DNA from: Prochlorococcus sp. AG-347-J14
Lineage (GTDB): Bacteria; Cyanobacteriota; Cyanobacteriia; PCC-6307; Cyanobiaceae
NCBI GenBank assembly: GCA_003281505.1
Contig: QCBU01000001.1
Span: 124,001-188,000 of the forward strand
DNA: 64,000 nt
Direction: 5' to 3'
Below the pieces are notes generated by a model, which was not told where the DNA came from, ran no database searches, and worked only from the letters and a program-made list of their open reading frames with translations. Position 1 is the stretch's first letter, and every line of letters begins with the position of its first letter. Positions 20,113-30,108 of this stretch are shown piece after piece. Made by a program: the position numbers and the translations under genes.

Positions 20113-20961
20113 ATGATTGAAAATTCTAAAAAACCTATACCAGTACTAGTATCCGGAGCTTTAGGCAGAATGGGTAGCGAAGTTGTTAATACTGTATTGA
20201 ATTCTACAGATTGTGAACTTGTTGCAGTAATTGACATAAACGAAAAAAACAATGGCTCAAATATTTCTGAATTATTGAAGGTAAAAAAATGTGATGTTTT
20301 TGTTTCAAATGATTTTGAAGGAACTTTATGTTCTGTTAGCCAGAATTATAGAAATGGAAAAATTAAACCTGTTCTCGTTGATTTTACTCATCCTGATTCT
20401 GTATATGAAAATACCAGATCAGCTATTGCGTATGGTGTATCACCAGTAGTAGGAACTACAGGTCTAAGCCCCTCTCAAATACAAGATTTGTCTGTTTTTG
20501 CTCAGAAAGCTTCGGTTGGTTGTGCCATAATTCCCAATTTTTCAGTAGGTATGGTTCTTCTTCAGCAAGCGGCATCGGTAGCTGCAAGGTTTTATGACAA
20601 TATTGAATTAATAGAGATGCATCATAATCAAAAGGCTGATTCTCCTAGTGGGACGTGTATAAAAACTGCAGAAATGATTGAAGAATATCCAAAGAAATTT
20701 AATCAGAATTTAGTAAGAGAGTCTGAGTCATTGAAAGGTGTACGGGGTGGGCTTAGAGATTCAGGAATTAATATACATTCTGTACGATTACCAGGATTAC
20801 TCGCTCATCAGTTAGTAATTATGGGATCTCCCGGCGAAACTTACACAATTAAGCATGACACAATTGACAGAAAGGCATATATGCCAGGTGTTTTACAGGC
20901 TATAAAAAAAATTGGTAACTATGAAACTTTAATTTACGGACTTGAAAAATTGATTTTTTAA
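20113..20961 (+). CDS. dapB: Dihydrodipicolinate reductase
   Basis: A 282-residue NAD(P)H-dependent reductase of the diaminopimelate/lysine pathway, reducing the DapA product to tetrahydrodipicolinate. The nucleotide-binding signature [14 protein letters not shown] sits at the N-terminus. VVGTTGLS is central. The catalytic [12 protein letters not shown] motif (His and Lys) is intact, and GLLAHQ appears near the end. The N-terminus is that of cyanobacterial DapB. It begins just after the divergent chlH promoter region and is followed after 1 bp by a membrane protein gene. Confidence 0.96.
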   Translation: MIENSKKPIPVLVSGALGRMGSEVVNTVLNSTDCELVAVIDINEKNNGSNISELLKVKKCDVFVSNDFEGTLCSVSQNYRNGKIKPVLVDFTHPDSVYENTRSAIAYGVSPVVGTTGLSPSQIQDLSVFAQKASVGCAIIPNFSVGMVLLQQAASVAARFYDNIELIEMHHNQKADSPSGTCIKTAEMIEEYPKKFNQNLVRESESLKGVRGGLRDSGINIHSVRLPGLLAHQLVIMGSPGETYTIKHDTIDRKAYMPGVLQAIKKIGNYETLIYGLEKLIF

Positions 20962-20962
20962 A

Positions 20963-21604
20963 ATGTTAATTCCAATTAATTCAAGTCAAATTTCAAAACT
21001 TATTCCTGCAGTTGGTACAGGAAGTCAATTTAAGTACGCGTTGGGGAATCCGAGAAAAATTCTTCAAAGAGTAATTGTTTCTTCAATTGGTGGATTTATC
21101 TCATTAATTATTAGTTCGACCGGAGATCAGACTAATAATTTCTGGTTATTCCTATGTGTAGGTTTCTTTTTGTATATCATCTGGGGCCCAATTCTTGAAT
21201 CAAGTAGAAAAAATTTGCAATTAAGAAAATATAAATTTTTTTCTATATTTGATGGCTATATATCAGATATTTATAAAACCGAAAAGATTGAAAGTTCAAG
21301 AGAACAATCTAATAGACAAGGTCGATTAGAAGTTATAGAAAACAAAAGGACTTGGTTAGTACTTGAATTAGAAGACGAAGATGGTTATTTGGAAAAATTA
21401 AGTTTTCCTATGGAAAATAAGCACAGTCAAATTAGGGTGGGTTCGAGTATTAGATGTTTAATAACATCTGATAACCGTAATTTTGACAGAGATTTTTATT
21501 TGACCGATGCTTGGCTTCCTGAAGTTAACTTATGGGTTGGTGAATACCCCTATTTATTAAGACCAGCATTTGAGGAAATTTGCTATATTTATTTTAATAG
21601 GTAG
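20963..21604 (+). CDS. Conserved cyanobacterial two-helix membrane protein
   Basis: A 213-residue protein. The N-terminal 30 residues are soluble (SKLIPAVGTGSQFKYALGNP), then two close hydrophobic helices (about 37-72), then a soluble C-terminal domain rich in beta segments (TWLVLELEDEDGYLEKL). This architecture occurs across cyanobacteria and plants, sometimes mis-annotated as a phosphate permease, but nothing here supports transport. It starts 1 bp after dapB and overlaps the long frame of the next gene, so it is probably in the dapB operon. Function unknown. Confidence 0.7.
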   Translation: MLIPINSSQISKLIPAVGTGSQFKYALGNPRKILQRVIVSSIGGFISLIISSTGDQTNNFWLFLCVGFFLYIIWGPILESSRKNLQLRKYKFFSIFDGYISDIYKTEKIESSREQSNRQGRLEVIENKRTWLVLELEDEDGYLEKLSFPMENKHSQIRVGSSIRCLITSDNRNFDRDFYLTDAWLPEVNLWVGEYPYLLRPAFEEICYIYFNR

Positions 21605-21620
21605 TAGACGCTTATATAAG

Positions 21621-22778
21621 ATGACGAAAAATAAATTCAATTTTAAAATTGTTGGATCAGGTCCTACAGGTTTATTACTTTCAATTGCACTTTCAAAATT
21701 TGATTGCAATATTTTTTTAACTGATTTATTAGCAAAAGATAGATTAATTGATAAAGATAAAACTTATGCAATTACGCACTCAACAAGAAAAATCTTATCT
21801 AAATTCAGACTTTGGGAAAAATTAGAACCATTTTTATTTGGGTTTGATACCCTTTCAATTTCAGATAGCGTAACATCTGCTTTTACCAATTTATCAACCT
21901 CTGACTTAGATGATGATATAAGTTCTGCTGAAAATATTGGTTGGGTAGTGAAACATTCGGATCTAATGAACGTATTTTTTCAAGAGATTGGTAATTATGA
22001 AAATATTTTTTTTATGACACCACAGAGTTTGTTACGTAAAAAATTATCATTTGATTATCAATTCTTTTCAACAGGAGCAAACTCACTTGATAAAAAATTC
22101 TTAGATTTTGTTGATATAAAAAAATCTTATAGTCAGTCTTGTTTAACTTTTAAAGTTTCTCTTAGAGGTCATTCTGAAAAGCGTGCTTATGAAATTTTTA
22201 GAAAAGAAGGCCCGCTTGCATTATTACCTTTAGAAAAAAGCTTATATCAAGTAATTTGGACTTCCAGTACTTTAAAGGCAATTGAAAGGTTAAATTCTGA
22301 CAAGAATTTTTTAATGGATAATTTATCAACAATCTTGCCAAATGAATTTAAGTTGGACCAAATAATTGGCGAATTTAATATTTTTCCTATTTCATTATCA
22401 TTAAATTTACCAGTTTTAAATTTTAAAAAATTAGTTTTTGTTGGAGATGCATTTCATACTTTTCATCCTGTTGGTGGTCAGGGTCTAAATACTTGTTGGA
22501 GAGATGTTAATACTATCTATGATCTTCTTAATAAAAATACTGCTATTACTAAAATGCAATTGACATTATTTAAATTTAAGTATTGTTCAAACAGGATTTT
22601 AGATATTATCTTCACTATTTTTATAACTGACTCATTGATATCAATTTTTGCTAATAGAAACGTTTTTTTATTTCCAATCAGGAAATTTTCATTTTTACTT
22701 TTGAATAAATTTCTTTTTACAAGAAAATTAGTTCTAAATCAAATGACTAAATCTTTCATTTACTCAAGCATTAAATAG
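21621..22778 (+). CDS. FAD-dependent monooxygenase (UbiH/VisC-like)
   Basis: 385 residues from the ATG at 21621; a longer frame from 21570 overlaps the previous gene and is less likely. The dinucleotide-binding IVGSGPTGLLLSIAL opens the protein, and the second flavin motif VGDAFHTFHPVGGQGLNTC is near residue 275, as in the UbiH/UbiF/VisC ring hydroxylases. Substrates in this class are quinone precursors or other aromatics. A role in quinone modification is inference, as no ubi-type neighbour is present. The hydrophobic C-terminal third may bind membrane. Confidence 0.85.
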   Translation: MTKNKFNFKIVGSGPTGLLLSIALSKFDCNIFLTDLLAKDRLIDKDKTYAITHSTRKILSKFRLWEKLEPFLFGFDTLSISDSVTSAFTNLSTSDLDDDISSAENIGWVVKHSDLMNVFFQEIGNYENIFFMTPQSLLRKKLSFDYQFFSTGANSLDKKFLDFVDIKKSYSQSCLTFKVSLRGHSEKRAYEIFRKEGPLALLPLEKSLYQVIWTSSTLKAIERLNSDKNFLMDNLSTILPNEFKLDQIIGEFNIFPISLSLNLPVLNFKKLVFVGDAFHTFHPVGGQGLNTCWRDVNTIYDLLNKNTAITKMQLTLFKFKYCSNRILDIIFTIFITDSLISIFANRNVFLFPIRKFSFLLLNKFLFTRKLVLNQMTKSFIYSSIK

Positions 22779-22783
22779 AATTC

Positions 22784-22981
22784 ATGAATAATTATGTATC
22801 TAGAGAAATGATAATTTATTTATTTAATGTATTAGGTTTAGATGAATCTACTATTGAACTTGGTATAAGATTATCTATAAAAAATAACACTCCATTACCA
22901 ATATTATTATGGAGTTATGGAATGCTAACTATTGAAGAATTAGATAAGTTATATTCATTTTTATTTCAAAGAATGGATTAA
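22784..22981 (+). CDS. DUF2949 domain protein
   Basis: A 65-residue protein, essentially the whole DUF2949 family: an amphipathic helix (EMIIYLFNVLGLDESTIELG), a linker with PLPILLWSYG, and GMLTIEELDKLYSFLF at the end. DUF2949 is found in cyanobacteria without an assigned function. It starts 5 bp after the monooxygenase stop, in one apparent operon. Confidence 0.8.
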   Translation: MNNYVSREMIIYLFNVLGLDESTIELGIRLSIKNNTPLPILLWSYGMLTIEELDKLYSFLFQRMD

Positions 22982-23010
22982 AAATCCTGTTATAATAAGT
23001 CCATATTTTA

Positions 23011-23545
23011 ATGAAGAACAATTACAGTTTTAACTAGATGGAATCAAATATCAAGAAAATCTATAGAGAAGCTTGATTTATTATTATTAATACTAGAAAC
23101 TATTGACTTAAATGGTGTCCAGTCCCTTTACGCTCTATCAAATAAACTTAATCTAACTAATGTTTTACCAAATAAAGTGACTATTTGGAAGTTACGGAAC
23201 AATAATCCATTGAGAAAATCTTATGTTACTAACAATGTTAAACATAACGAATTCGATGCCTTAATTAGAGTTACAGTTGAAATGTCTAAATATTTATATC
23301 CTTATATCAGAGAGATACTGAAATCTAAAGAAGATATTGAAGAGAATTCAGTTATTTGGAATGATTTTAATGAGAGATTTATTGAGTTAATTAAAGAGAG
23401 ATTTAATATAGATAGTATGAGAGTGAAAAAGCTTTTAAATCAAGCTGAAAATGATGAGATCATCATAAAATCTTTGCTTATTTTATCTTTTTGTATTTCA
23501 AATCAGGGTTATCAAAAGTTGAAGAATTTTTTATACGATTTTTAA
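23011..23545 (+). CDS. DUF3038 protein with an apparent N-terminal frameshift
   Basis: The well-formed frame begins after a stop at 23012-23014 and runs to 23545 (about 176 codons). Before the first in-frame GTG (23177) it encodes TRWNQISRKSIEKLDLLLL and LETIDLNGVQ, which match the conserved start of DUF3038. No ATG/GTG/TTG opens that frame. An ATG at 23011 in the neighbouring frame (MKNNYS) would join it exactly if the T4 run at 23028-23031 were T3, giving MKNNYSLTRWNQ. So the gene is either frameshifted, mis-sequenced by one T, rescued by slippage, or started at a rare codon. It precedes the DUF4335 gene by 1 bp, the usual cyanobacterial pairing. Function unknown. Confidence 0.7.
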
Positions 23546-23546
23546 T

Positions 23547-24137
23547 ATGATTCAAAATAAATTGTCATTTCATCAATCTTCAGCAAGTCTCGAAATAATC
23601 GGATTGCCAGATTATTCCAATAATGAAAATAAAGATCAAATATCTATAATTTCCCAATGGAAATTAACCTTAATTGATAAACCACTTATTGAAGGAAAAT
23701 TTGAACATTTAGGCCCTATTATGGATGCTTTTTATATTTATTCAAATCTTTTAATCAAAAACGAAATCCCAATATATGAGTCTAAATTGATCGATATAAA
23801 AGCCGATAACCTCCACATACATAATATTGTTCTCAAGAGCTCTAAACCAAATATTAAGCCTTTGGTTTTAAAGATTGGTAATTCTTTGCTTTCTGATACC
23901 ATAAATTGTTTTGATCAGTTAAATGAATCGACAAAAGTAAGGATAAAAAAAACCGATATACCTACGAATATTCCTAAAAAATTAAGATTTGGGTTACATA
24001 AAAAAGTTAAACTTTTCAATTTCTTTATTCCACCTTTTATTGCAATTTGCTCTTTAATTTTGTTCTCTTCTTGTTTTATTTATTTTTATAGTCCTTTTGA
24101 AAATATAGAAAAAAAAGAACTAATAAATCCTGAATAA
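23547..24137 (+). CDS. DUF4335 domain protein
   Basis: A 196-residue protein matching DUF4335. The N-terminal soluble domain has the family pattern SASLEIIGLPDYS, IISQWKLTLIDKPLIEGKFE and LGPIMDAFYIYS. A C-terminal transmembrane helix (residues about 158-178, ICSLILFSSCFIYFYSPF) anchors it in membrane, a known variant of the family. DUF3038 and DUF4335 occur together in cyanobacteria; here they are 1 bp apart. The pair probably works as one complex, but no biochemical role is known. Confidence 0.75.
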   Translation: MIQNKLSFHQSSASLEIIGLPDYSNNENKDQISIISQWKLTLIDKPLIEGKFEHLGPIMDAFYIYSNLLIKNEIPIYESKLIDIKADNLHIHNIVLKSSKPNIKPLVLKIGNSLLSDTINCFDQLNESTKVRIKKTDIPTNIPKKLRFGLHKKVKLFNFFIPPFIAICSLILFSSCFIYFYSPFENIEKKELINPE

Positions 24138-24225
24138 CTAGCAATTAGCATCTTAAATACAAACACGATACTATAGGTTAATTTCTTTTCAGAGTTATTC
24201 AAGATTTTTCTTTGAGCTTTGATTT

Positions 24226-24594
24226 ATGGCAGATTTAAACATCCCAAATTTGAATATTAAAACTGATAAATATATTTTTAAAAAAAAATTAAATTTAAGA
24301 AGAAAATCTAAAAGAAGACTATTTACCGAATCTTTCTTTTTGTTTATTTTGAGTGTTTTATTAGTTTATATAAATTATTTAATTCCTAATAAAAATTTCC
24401 TTCTACAAAATCTGCCTTCTACATTTAATAAATCTTTTTTATTAATAATTGAGCTCTTTTCATATCTGTATGAGATATTTTTAGTTATTTTTATTTTTGT
24501 ATCTATTTTTACTGCTCTAATTTTAATGATAGGTTCTTTTAATAGGTTATTTAAAGTCTTTAAAAGAAAGTCAAAACAAATTGTTTATAAATAA
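24226..24594 (+). CDS. Two-helix membrane protein, unknown
   Basis: A 122-residue protein: a polar basic N-terminus (NLRRKSKRRLF), helix 1 at about 35-52 (ESFFLFILSVLLVYINYL), helix 2 at about 75-105 (FLVIFIFVSIFTALILMIG) and a basic C-terminus (FKRKSKQIVYK). Positive ends on both sides of an even number of helices place both termini in the cytoplasm. It lies 88 bp after the DUF4335 gene. No family recognised. Confidence 0.55.
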   Translation: MADLNIPNLNIKTDKYIFKKKLNLRRKSKRRLFTESFFLFILSVLLVYINYLIPNKNFLLQNLPSTFNKSFLLIIELFSYLYEIFLVIFIFVSIFTALILMIGSFNRLFKVFKRKSKQIVYK

Positions 24595-24596
24595 TT

Positions 24597-24758
24597 TCAA
24601 ATAGGTTGCATTAGGCCACCACTTCCAGAATCTGAATCATCATCATCATTTTCTGTTTCTTCTCCAAATAATGCAAGTATACCGAGCACAATTGATGAAA
24701 GGATAATTGATAAGGGTAAAATCGATGTTTGGATTCCGACGTCTATATATTCACCCAT
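24597..24758 (-). CDS. 53-residue membrane peptide with an acidic tail
   Basis: An ATG frame encodes MGEYIDVG, then a helix (ILPLSIILSSIVLGILALF), then an acidic tail (GEETENDDDDSDSGSGG) ending LMQPI. The helix followed by a run of Asp is the layout of small thylakoid or cytoplasmic membrane subunits, but no family match is recalled. It converges on the membrane protein ending at 24594. Confidence 0.5.
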   Translation of the reverse strand: MGEYIDVGIQTSILPLSIILSSIVLGILALFGEETENDDDDSDSGSGGLMQPI

Positions 24759-24830
24759 AAAATAAATAAATTTTTATAAACCTAACCGAAATCAAACTGA
24801 TTCGCGGATTTTAAATAATTATTTAATAAT

Positions 24831-27800
24831 TTATTCTCTTTTAATAAGTTCTTTATCGAAATTCTTTATTTCTCTTTCAAAAGACCCGAACCACAAAATT
24901 AATTGATCAATTTGATTTTGAATTTCAGTTGCACCTAAACCCCTTATAGTGATGATTGAAAATTGTTCGCCTTCATTAAAATTAAATTTATTTTGAACAC
25001 TGCTTGCCAAAGAATTTTTAAGAATTTTAAAAGTAGAGTTTTTTAATTTTGTCTCTATCAAGATGTTTGGTTTTTTAAGTCTTATCTTATTAAAACCACA
25101 TTTTTTAGCTAGTAATTTTAGTCTCATTACCATAATTAAGGACTCAACAGGTTTAGGTAAGTTTCCATATCTATTCACCCAGTCAGTGGCTAATTCAGTT
25201 AATTCATCATTATTTGAACATTCAGTAGCAGATTTGTAAGCCTCAAGCTTCTCTTCTCTATTTAATATCCATGTTGCAGGTATAAATGCATTTATTGGCA
25301 GATCAATTTGAGTATCATTAACTTCAGGTATTTCTTGTCCACTGATTTCTGAAATAGCCTCATTGAGCATTTCTATATATAAATCATATCCAATAGCATT
25401 AACCTTTCCACTTTGTTCTTCTCCTAGTAAACTACCAACTCCTCTTATTTCCATATCTTTCATTGCAAGTTGGTATCCACTTCCTAGTTCTGAAAAGTCT
25501 TTTATCGCCTTCAATCGTTGTTTTGAAGCGTCGTTAATTTTATTTATATTTGGATAAAATAACCAAGCATGTGCTTGTACGCCGCTTCTTCCAACTCTGC
25601 CTCTAAGTTGATAAAGTTGTGAAAGTCCAAATTTGTGAGAATCTTCAATAATAATAGTATTTACTTTAGGTATATCTAATCCACTTTCAATTATCGTTGT
25701 GCATATCATTAGATCTACTTCTCCATTATTAAAAGCAATCATTGCATTTTCAAGCTCTGTTTCGTTCATTTGCCCATGAGCAATAATAAATTTTAAGCTT
25801 GGAAATATATTTTTTAATTTGTTTACAGCTTGATCGATATCAGAAATTCTTGGAAGAACATAAAATATTTGCCCTCCCCTATCAAGTTCTTGATTAATTG
25901 CAGTTCTTATAACATCCATATCTGTTTCAGATAAATAGGTTTTTATTGATCTTCTTGATGGAGGAGGAGTATTTAGTAAGCTCATTTGTCTTAGTCCAGA
26001 TAAGCTCATATAAAGAGTTCTTGGAATTGGAGTTGCCGAGAGAGTTAAAACGTCTATGTTGGTTTTGATTTTTTTAATTTTCTCCTTTTGCCTTACTCCA
26101 AATCTCTGCTCTTCATCAATAACAAGTAGTCCTAAATTTTTCATTTCTATTTCTTTTCCTAAAATTTGGTGAGTTGCTACAACCAAATCAATTTTGTTAT
26201 TTTTCAAACCTGCATAGATTTCCTTTCTCTCATTAACTGTTTTAAATCTATTGAGTAAAGATACTTTAATTGGGTAAGGTGAAAATCTATTGTTTATTGT
26301 TCTCCAATGTTGCTGAGCTAGGATTGTTGTAGGTGCTAGTAATATTACCTGTTTGCCTGATGTAATAGCTTTGAAAATTGCCCGAACAGCTACTTCTGTT
26401 TTGCCAAATCCTACATCTCCACAAACTAACCTGTCCATTGGCTTATCACTCTCCATATCAGATTTTATTTCTTCTACAGCAGTAATTTGATCAGGTGTTG
26501 GTTGATAAGGGAATGATTCCTCTAATTCATCTTGCCAAGGACCATCTTCTGGGTAAATGTAACCTTTTAATCTTTCTCTCTTTGCATAAAGTTTCAAAAT
26601 ATCGACAGCAACTTTTTTGATTAGTTTCTTATTTTTATCTTTTATTCTTTCCCATTCTGTCCCTCCTAATTTATTTATTTTTGGCTTTATTTTTCCGCTT
26701 GATCTATATCTGTTAAGACTACCAAGTTGATCAGCGGCAACACTTATCTTCCCATCTTGATACTGAATGACTAAATAATCTCTTGAATCTCCAGTTATAT
26801 TTATTTTTTCAATTTTTAAAAATTTTCCTATTCCATGATTTTTATGAACTATAAAATCACCGGGACTAATCTTATTTACATTTATATTTGAGTTGACACT
26901 TCTTTTTTTTCTTCTTATGAATACATTATTAAAAAGAGATTGTTGTGAAAATAATTCTTTATCTGTTATCAGGACAACCTTCCATATAGGAAGATAAAAA
27001 CCCTCGATCTCATAATTGTTCTTGTTTTTTATAATTAAAGGAGTTGAATTGTTAATTGACTTAGATGCTTCATCAATATCATTAGAATTATCTAAGAAGT
27101 TTGTATTACATTCGTGCTCAAAAAGCAAAGTCCTAGTTCTCAACGGCTGTGCTGATAATATCCATATTTTTTCATTATTTTTTATATTTTTATTTATATC
27201 ATTGGATAATTTTCCTATATTTTTAGAGTATGAATTTAATCTTTTATCGTTTAACAAAAACCTATTATTAATATTGACTTTAGATTCAAATTCATAAAAC
27301 TTTATTAAATTAAATTTTCTAAGTGAATTTAATATTTCGTCAAACTTTGAATGCAAATTAGGTTTGGCCTCTAAATTAATCTCATTATTTTTTAGGTTCT
27401 CATTTAATTCATGCGCATAATTATTAAAATTACTTTCTGAATCTAGATACCAATTATTTGCAAATTTTTTACAATCTTCTAATTCATCAATTACAAGAAT
27501 TGTTTCCTTATTAATAAAATCTATTATATTTGAGGGTTCTTTTTCAATTATTCCTAAATAACGATCAAGATTATTTCTATTTGTATCTTCTGAATTAAAA
27601 AAACTGTTCTTAGATAAATTATTCAGCTTATCTTTTATTAGTAAATCAAATCCAGCCTGTATTATTTCAATATTATTTATACTTTCTAATGTTTTCTGTG
27701 TATGGGGATCATATTCTCTTATTTTCTCAATTACATTATCAAAAAATTCTAACCTTATAGGAAACTCATTATTGACAGGATAAATATCTATTATCTCCCC

Positions 27801-28340
27801 TCTCCTACTCCAGAATCCCTCAGTGGAAGTTACATTATCTTTCGTATAACCCAGCAAAGTAAGTTTATTTGCTAATTCTTTAATCTCGATTCGAGCCCCT
27901 TTTTGCAAATCTAACTTGTTTTCAATTAATAGGTTTTTCTTTATTAGATGAGGTTGTAGTGATCTCTCTGTTGATATAACAATATTAAGTTCATTTTTTT
28001 CTTTTTTTATTAATTTGGATAAAACAGTAAGTTGACTAAATTCAATCTCTTTGGATTTATTAATTGATGAGTATGGTAGATGTTCTGTTGGAGGATAATA
28101 TAAAACTTCTTTATCATTTATACTTTCAAAATAACCAATCCATTTGTAGGCAATTTCTACATTAGGACAAATTAATAATATATTTTTTTCCTCTTTTTTT
28201 GCGATGCTATCTAAGATTAATGATTTGGCATATCTACTTGAACCAACAATATTTAATTCATTATTTTTTGAAATTCTTTTTATTAATTCAGAAGTAATTT
28301 GTAAGTTCGAAATATAATTAACTAAAGTATTTAGACTCAT
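24831..28340 (-). CDS. mfd: Transcription-repair coupling factor Mfd
   Basis: A 1169-residue ATPase that removes RNA polymerase stalled at DNA lesions and recruits UvrA. The N-terminal UvrB-like region is followed by the CarD-like RNA polymerase interaction domain (GDFIVHKNHGIGKF). The helicase core has Walker A GDVGFGKT at about residue 637, the DEEQRFGV box near 740, SATPIPRTL, and RGRVGRSGVQAHAW. The TRCF C-terminal domain follows. The length equals full Mfd. It is divergent from the TerC gene. Confidence 0.97.
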   Translation of the reverse strand: MSLNTLVNYISNLQITSELIKRISKNNELNIVGSSRYAKSLILDSIAKKEEKNILLICPNVEIAYKWIGYFESINDKEVLYYPPTEHLPYSSINKSKEIEFSQLTVLSKLIKKEKNELNIVISTERSLQPHLIKKNLLIENKLDLQKGARIEIKELANKLTLLGYTKDNVTSTEGFWSRRGEIIDIYPVNNEFPIRLEFFDNVIEKIREYDPHTQKTLESINNIEIIQAGFDLLIKDKLNNLSKNSFFNSEDTNRNNLDRYLGIIEKEPSNIIDFINKETILVIDELEDCKKFANNWYLDSESNFNNYAHELNENLKNNEINLEAKPNLHSKFDEILNSLRKFNLIKFYEFESKVNINNRFLLNDKRLNSYSKNIGKLSNDINKNIKNNEKIWILSAQPLRTRTLLFEHECNTNFLDNSNDIDEASKSINNSTPLIIKNKNNYEIEGFYLPIWKVVLITDKELFSQQSLFNNVFIRRKKRSVNSNINVNKISPGDFIVHKNHGIGKFLKIEKINITGDSRDYLVIQYQDGKISVAADQLGSLNRYRSSGKIKPKINKLGGTEWERIKDKNKKLIKKVAVDILKLYAKRERLKGYIYPEDGPWQDELEESFPYQPTPDQITAVEEIKSDMESDKPMDRLVCGDVGFGKTEVAVRAIFKAITSGKQVILLAPTTILAQQHWRTINNRFSPYPIKVSLLNRFKTVNERKEIYAGLKNNKIDLVVATHQILGKEIEMKNLGLLVIDEEQRFGVRQKEKIKKIKTNIDVLTLSATPIPRTLYMSLSGLRQMSLLNTPPPSRRSIKTYLSETDMDVIRTAINQELDRGGQIFYVLPRISDIDQAVNKLKNIFPSLKFIIAHGQMNETELENAMIAFNNGEVDLMICTTIIESGLDIPKVNTIIIEDSHKFGLSQLYQLRGRVGRSGVQAHAWLFYPNINKINDASKQRLKAIKDFSELGSGYQLAMKDMEIRGVGSLLGEEQSGKVNAIGYDLYIEMLNEAISEISGQEIPEVNDTQIDLPINAFIPATWILNREEKLEAYKSATECSNNDELTELATDWVNRYGNLPKPVESLIMVMRLKLLAKKCGFNKIRLKKPNILIETKLKNSTFKILKNSLASSVQNKFNFNEGEQFSIITIRGLGATEIQNQIDQLILWFGSFEREIKNFDKELIKRE

Positions 28341-28414
28341 TTATAACTATCAATCTTGATTACAAATAACCGATACATTATATTAGATTTTATACTGATT
28401 GTGAATTATATTTG

Positions 28415-29125
28415 ATGGATTCAGCCGCGATAAATTCTTTTATACCCACACTAGATCAGGTAGACAGCTGGTACGAAATCTTTACACTTTTACCAATATT
28501 AATTGCTCTAGAATTATTATTATCGGCAGATAATGCTGTAGCACTAGCTTCTCTTACTAAATCCCTCGACAGTTCAGAATTAAGGTCAAGAGCCTTAAAT
28601 ATTGGTATAACAATATCTTTATTATTTAGAATTATTCTCATCATATTATCTAATGTTCTTCTAAAGTTTATTCTTATTAGAGTTTTTGCTGGTTTTTATT
28701 TAATATATTTATTCTTCTCTAATGTTTTTTTAAATTCAGATATAGAAAACGCTGAAAATGGGATAGATAATAATAAAAATAATTTTAAGTTTTTTAAGGT
28801 TGTAGCGCTTCTTTCAATTACTGATTTTGCTTTTTCCATAGACAGTATCACTACTGCAGTAGCTATAAGTGATCAATATATATTAATTATATTTGGAGCA
28901 GTGATTGGAGTATTAGCATTAAGATTTACATCGGGGATTTTTCTAAAACTTCTGGATATATTTTCTAGATTAGAAACAGCCGGTTACGTAGCAATTTTAA
29001 TAGTTGGTATTAAACTTTTGCTAAATACTTTAATTAAAGAATCTACTCTTCCAGACTATTATTTTTATTTTTTGATTCTTTTTGCTTTCATTTGGGGATT
29101 CTCTAAGAAAGAATCTAAAATTTAA
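28415..29125 (+). CDS. TerC-family integral membrane protein
   Basis: About 236 residues from the ATG at 28415 (TTG at 28412 also possible), with roughly seven hydrophobic helices. The family signature is clear: LLPILIALELLLSADNAVALA in helix 1 and LLSITDFAFSIDSI in the second half, each with an acidic residue inside a helix. TerC proteins are linked to tellurite resistance and metal efflux, and the plant thylakoid TerC is needed for thylakoid formation. A metal-ion transport role, perhaps manganese, is inference. It overlaps fmt tail-to-tail by 4 bp. Confidence 0.85.
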   Translation: MDSAAINSFIPTLDQVDSWYEIFTLLPILIALELLLSADNAVALASLTKSLDSSELRSRALNIGITISLLFRIILIILSNVLLKFILIRVFAGFYLIYLFFSNVFLNSDIENAENGIDNNKNNFKFFKVVALLSITDFAFSIDSITTAVAISDQYILIIFGAVIGVLALRFTSGIFLKLLDIFSRLETAGYVAILIVGIKLLLNTLIKESTLPDYYFYFLILFAFIWGFSKKESKI

Positions 29126-30108
29126 TCTGAGAGATATTCACCTGCTAATGGCTTTAATTGTTGAATCAATTGTTTTTTGCTAGAAATGTTTTTGCCTTCA
29201 AGTTTTGCTTCTAATAAAATAATCGGATCAGTTTTAGTTGAAATTATTATTCCTTCATTTTCTATTACAGCAAGAATAATACCTGGTCTTGAATAATTGT
29301 TCATGAAAAGGTATTTTTCATTTTTAATTTCATCACTACCCAAAACTTTGATTTTAAGTATTTTTAGGTTCTTACCTCTAAAAGTTGTATTTGCTCGTGG
29401 GTATAATCCTTTTATTTTTTGAGAAATTTTAATTGCCTCATTACCCCAATCAACTTTAAAGTCTGACTTTTCAATCATTCTTGCGTAAGTAATTTCTCTT
29501 CTAAGGGCATTTTGTTTTGTTAATTGAGTTTTAGTATTTTTATTAATATCTTCTTCTATTAAAGATGTAGCATTTAAAAATAATTTTGCAGATAAAATAC
29601 TAAGTTTTTCCGATAGCGTATTTAAATTATCGTCATTATCGATTTTAATTTTTTCTTCCAATAATAAGTCTCCAGTATCTAGTCCCTCATTCATTTTCAT
29701 AATTCCTACACCAGTAAATTCATCACCTTTTATTAGTGACCATTGTATTGGAGCAGCACCACGCCATCTTGGAAGTAATGAAGCATGCGCGTTCCAACAA
29801 CCAAATTTTGGGATTTCCAATATCTCTTTGGGTAAAATTTTCCCATAAGCTATAACAATAAATAAATCACATGATAGTGATTTAAGTTCATTTATAAAAT
29901 GTGTATTGTCCCTGATTTTTGATGGAGTATAAATTTTTAATGATTCTTGCTCGGCAAAGCTTTTAACAGGAGAGGATAATAATTTATTTCCCCTAGATCT
30001 TTTCTTATCCGGTTGGCTAACTACTGCAATTACCTCGTGCTTCGATTTAATAAAATTTTCAAGGCTCGCAATTGAATATTCAGGTGTTCCCCAGAATATA
30101 ATTCTCAC
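29122..30108 (-). CDS. fmt: Methionyl-tRNA formyltransferase
   Basis: A 328-residue enzyme formylating initiator Met-tRNA with 10-formyl-tetrahydrofolate. Conserved marks: an N-terminal RIIFWGTPEYS, the catalytic VIAYGKILP block, NAHASLLPRWRGAAPIQW and MNEGLDTGDLL. The C-terminal OB-like domain carries WGNEAIKISQKIKGLYPRAN. Its start overlaps the PmbA-like gene stop by 4 bp, so the two are cotranscribed. The matching initiator tRNA is at 6223-6299. Confidence 0.96.
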   Translation of the reverse strand: MRIIFWGTPEYSIASLENFIKSKHEVIAVVSQPDKKRSRGNKLLSSPVKSFAEQESLKIYTPSKIRDNTHFINELKSLSCDLFIVIAYGKILPKEILEIPKFGCWNAHASLLPRWRGAAPIQWSLIKGDEFTGVGIMKMNEGLDTGDLLLEEKIKIDNDDNLNTLSEKLSILSAKLFLNATSLIEEDINKNTKTQLTKQNALRREITYARMIEKSDFKVDWGNEAIKISQKIKGLYPRANTTFRGKNLKILKIKVLGSDEIKNEKYLFMNNYSRPGIILAVIENEGIIISTKTDPIILLEAKLEGKNISSKKQLIQQLKPLAGEYLSD

